From assembly GCF_016807185.1 (NCBI RefSeq), contig NZ_JAEVYN010000008.1, positions 1 through 41,490 of the forward strand: a stretch of DNA of 41,490 nt. The letters are read 5' to 3'. Below the pieces are notes generated by a model that was given only the letters and a program-made list of their open reading frames with translations, searched no databases and was not told the origin of the DNA. A program made the translations under genes and the position numbers. Each line of letters starts with the position of its first letter. The stretch's first letter is position 1. The DNA is from Leptolyngbya sp. Cla-17. Lineage in GTDB: Bacteria > Cyanobacteriota > Cyanobacteriia > Leptolyngbyales > Leptolyngbyaceae. Below, in pieces: positions 40,154 to 41,490 of the stretch.

Positions 40154-41490
40154 TTACAACTCCACAGGGCTTGCACTGGTATTGCTATTGATTTCTTCTA
40201 GTTCCTTGATAATTTCGTCTGGCTTAATTTTTGGAGGAAGAAGTATTAACACTTGTTCAGGGGAGCACTGGGTATCCTTCGATTCACTAGCGCAAATAGC
40301 TAGATAACCCTCCGCAGATGGTCTGATGATGTAGTTTAGCTTTCCGTAGTCTTTATTTTTCTGGAATCTACTTGACACTTCTTTACATCGTTCTAAAGGT
40401 GTTGATCCTAAGGGAGTCCAGTATTGTTTAGTCCATCGAATAAAAACTATTATTCCTCTATTAGGGTGATCAACCAAAGTAGCAGGAGACCCTTTATCTG
40501 TACCGCAATAGAATCTGCCTGGTGCTTGATTTAATGCAGAAGATTTTTGTGAACTAGGACTGGTTGCTGGCATTAGAGCAGGTACAGACCGCCATAGCAA
40601 CCACACAACAGTACCAAATCCTACTACACCTCCCAAAACCTCTAAAATTTCTTTCACCCTTTTTGAGGGGCGAATGGAACTAGGTTCTGCTGGTATTTGT
40701 GCCAATCGACGAATCCCTGAGATCGCTTGCTGATCCGCTGGCGATGCCGCTGGTATTTGTGCCAATCGACGAATCCCTGAGATCGCTTGCTGATCCGCTG
40801 GCGATGCCGCTGGTATTTGTGCCAATCGACGAATCCCTGAGATCGCTTGCTGATCCGCTGGCGATGCCGCTAAGACTCTGACCCACAGTTGTTCCGCCAC
40901 TTCCCAATTCCGTTTTGCTTCTGCTTCTAGAGCATCATTTTTTAGTGCCATCACATCTGTCAGAGTTGCTTTCTGCGGTAACAGAATTAGATGCCGTTTG
41001 GCGATCGGTTCCGCATTGGTATATGGGGTTTGCGGGGGTTTGTTGTAACGCCGATTAAGCTCAGGCACGCGATACCGGAGGTACTGATCCAGTCGTTCCA
41101 CGGTGGCGCAGTTCCCTTCCCCTTGCAGCCGTAATCCTTGCAGTAGCGTATGGGTGAAGGCACCTTGCTGCAATGCCTCAATCTCATACGATCGCTCGCT
41201 GGGGCTACAGGCAAACAGCGTCACCACCCCCTGCTGTTTTTCAATTCCAAGCCCTTCACCGTCGCGATCTCCATCATTCCGGCAAGCGTCGAGCAGCAGG
41301 ATGACGTTGTCAGCGCCACAACGGCGCAGCCGCTCGGTCACATGGTTAAGGGCAATGGCGGTGCCTTCAATGTTGCGGGGGTTAACATCACTTGGCATCA
41401 GGTAGTCGCGATCGCGGTGGCGCTTGCCATGCCCGGCAAAGAAAAACCAGAAGTTGTCGCCAGGATGGAGAAACGGCTGCTCAAACCGGA
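40154..41490 (-). CDS. Caspase-TM-COP23 protein, 3' part (joins 1-226)
   Basis: Continues the gene begun at 226. Numbered over the joined 520 residues, the caspase domain has His96 and Cys145 as in the twin, then three identical 20-residue units at about 283-342. After those the sequence differs from the twin: a basic patch and a membrane helix (about 356-375, VLGGVVGFGTVVWLLWRSV), a Ser/Pro-rich linker, and a COP23-type domain (FYCGTDKGSPATLVDHPNRG, IRWTKQYW, LNYIIRPSAEGYLAICAS, EQVLILL) with paired Cys. COP23 is known as a cyanobacterial circadian-regulated membrane protein of unknown role. The domain would face the periplasm, so this caspase is membrane-tethered. Confidence 0.88.
   Translation of the reverse strand, partial: RFEQPFLHPGDNFWFFFAGHGKRHRDRDYLMPSDVNPRNIEGTAIALNHVTERLRRCGADNVILLLDACRNDGDRDGEGLGIEKQQGVVTLFACSPSERSYEIEALQQGAFTHTLLQGLRLQGEGNCATVERLDQYLRYRVPELNRRYNKPPQTPYTNAEPIAKRHLILLPQKATLTDVMALKNDALEAEAKRNWEVAEQLWVRVLAASPADQQAISGIRRLAQIPAASPADQQAISGIRRLAQIPAASPADQQAISGIRRLAQIPAEPSSIRPSKRVKEILEVLGGVVGFGTVVWLLWRSVPALMPATSPSSQKSSALNQAPGRFYCGTDKGSPATLVDHPNRGIIVFIRWTKQYWTPLGSTPLERCKEVSSRFQKNKDYGKLNYIIRPSAEGYLAICASESKDTQCSPEQVLILLPPKIKPDEIIKELEEINSNTSASPVEL
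40691..40870 (-). repeat. 60-bp tandem repeats in the caspase-COP23 gene
   Basis: Three identical 60-bp units read on the minus strand, each coding ASPADQQAISGIRRLAQIPA. The inverted repeat ends inside the third unit (40728), so this array is the inner boundary of homology between the twins. Confidence 0.9.
40728..41490. repeat. Inverted repeat, right part of arm A (continues at 1-592)
   Basis: Base x pairs with 79890-x in arm B. 41490 pairs with 38400 and base 1 pairs with 38399, so the window ends are exactly adjacent within the repeat, the basis for calling the molecule circular. Confidence 0.93.

Overview
The window looks like one complete circular plasmid of about 41.5 kb from a cyanobacterium. 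The GCGATCGC palindrome (HIP1) recurs throughout, and many of the proteins belong to families common in filamentous cyanobacteria: caspase-TIR, COP23, plasmid ParA with NQAGGVGKS, Rpn-type nucleases. Circularity is inferred from one gene. A caspase gene on the minus strand starts at 226, runs off base 1 and continues in frame from base 41490 down to 40154. The join reproduces, base for base, the uninterrupted sequence of a second copy at 38395-38405.

Layout. (1) 1-592 with 40728-41490, and 37808-39162, are the two arms of a 1,355-bp inverted repeat. Each arm carries a scrap of a formylglycine-generating-enzyme (FGE) domain and the N-terminal part of a caspase-like peptidase. The two genes converge and end in different domains: TIR on one side, a membrane segment plus COP23 domain on the other. 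(2) 798-3687 holds the putative replication protein (archaeo-eukaryotic-primase-like) and a small ribbon-helix-helix operon. (3) 3893-8463 is a tight plus-strand operon: HTH/coiled-coil protein, small protein, CHAP amidase, two membrane proteins and a membrane-anchored P-loop ATPase. It looks like an envelope or DNA-transfer apparatus, although no relaxase is seen. It ends in a dense GTGTGATG/CATCACACC repeat field, a candidate origin or transfer site. (4) 8687-14397 has an SNase-like protein lacking two catalytic residues, a DNA-binding protein, and two divergent tyrosine recombinases. (5) 15001-16624 is an amidase remnant and an intact IS630-family element. (6) 16655-24403 is a heavy-metal RND efflux pair and its two-component system. 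The sensor has been separated from the regulator by a Crp/Fnr-SDR insertion that left a duplicate regulator tail. (7) 24553-26015 is a second IS630 element abutting an IS1-family fragment.

(8) 26075-30226 is, in my reading, an integron gene-cassette array without an integrase (a CALIN). Six attC-like sites, each about 85 bp, separate small genes on the plus strand: unknown acidic protein, GNAT acetyltransferase, unknown, an ORF-less cassette made of 55-bp repeats, secreted protein, then membrane protein plus retropepsin-like protease. (9) 30388-36513 holds a serine recombinase with an unusual C-terminal extension, an Rpn-type nuclease gene between sequences resembling Tn7-like/type V-K CAST transposon ends, ParA-ParB, a YhcG-type PD-(D/E)XK nuclease and a WYL-domain protein. 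(10) 36552-37695 is a decayed third IS630 element next to the inverted-repeat arm.

Together: rep and parAB maintain the plasmid. Caspase-TIR, caspase-COP23, YhcG, Rpn and WYL proteins form a plausible defence or abortive-infection load (inference). Metal efflux is the recognisable host-benefit cargo. The cassette array and several IS families show continuing gene acquisition.
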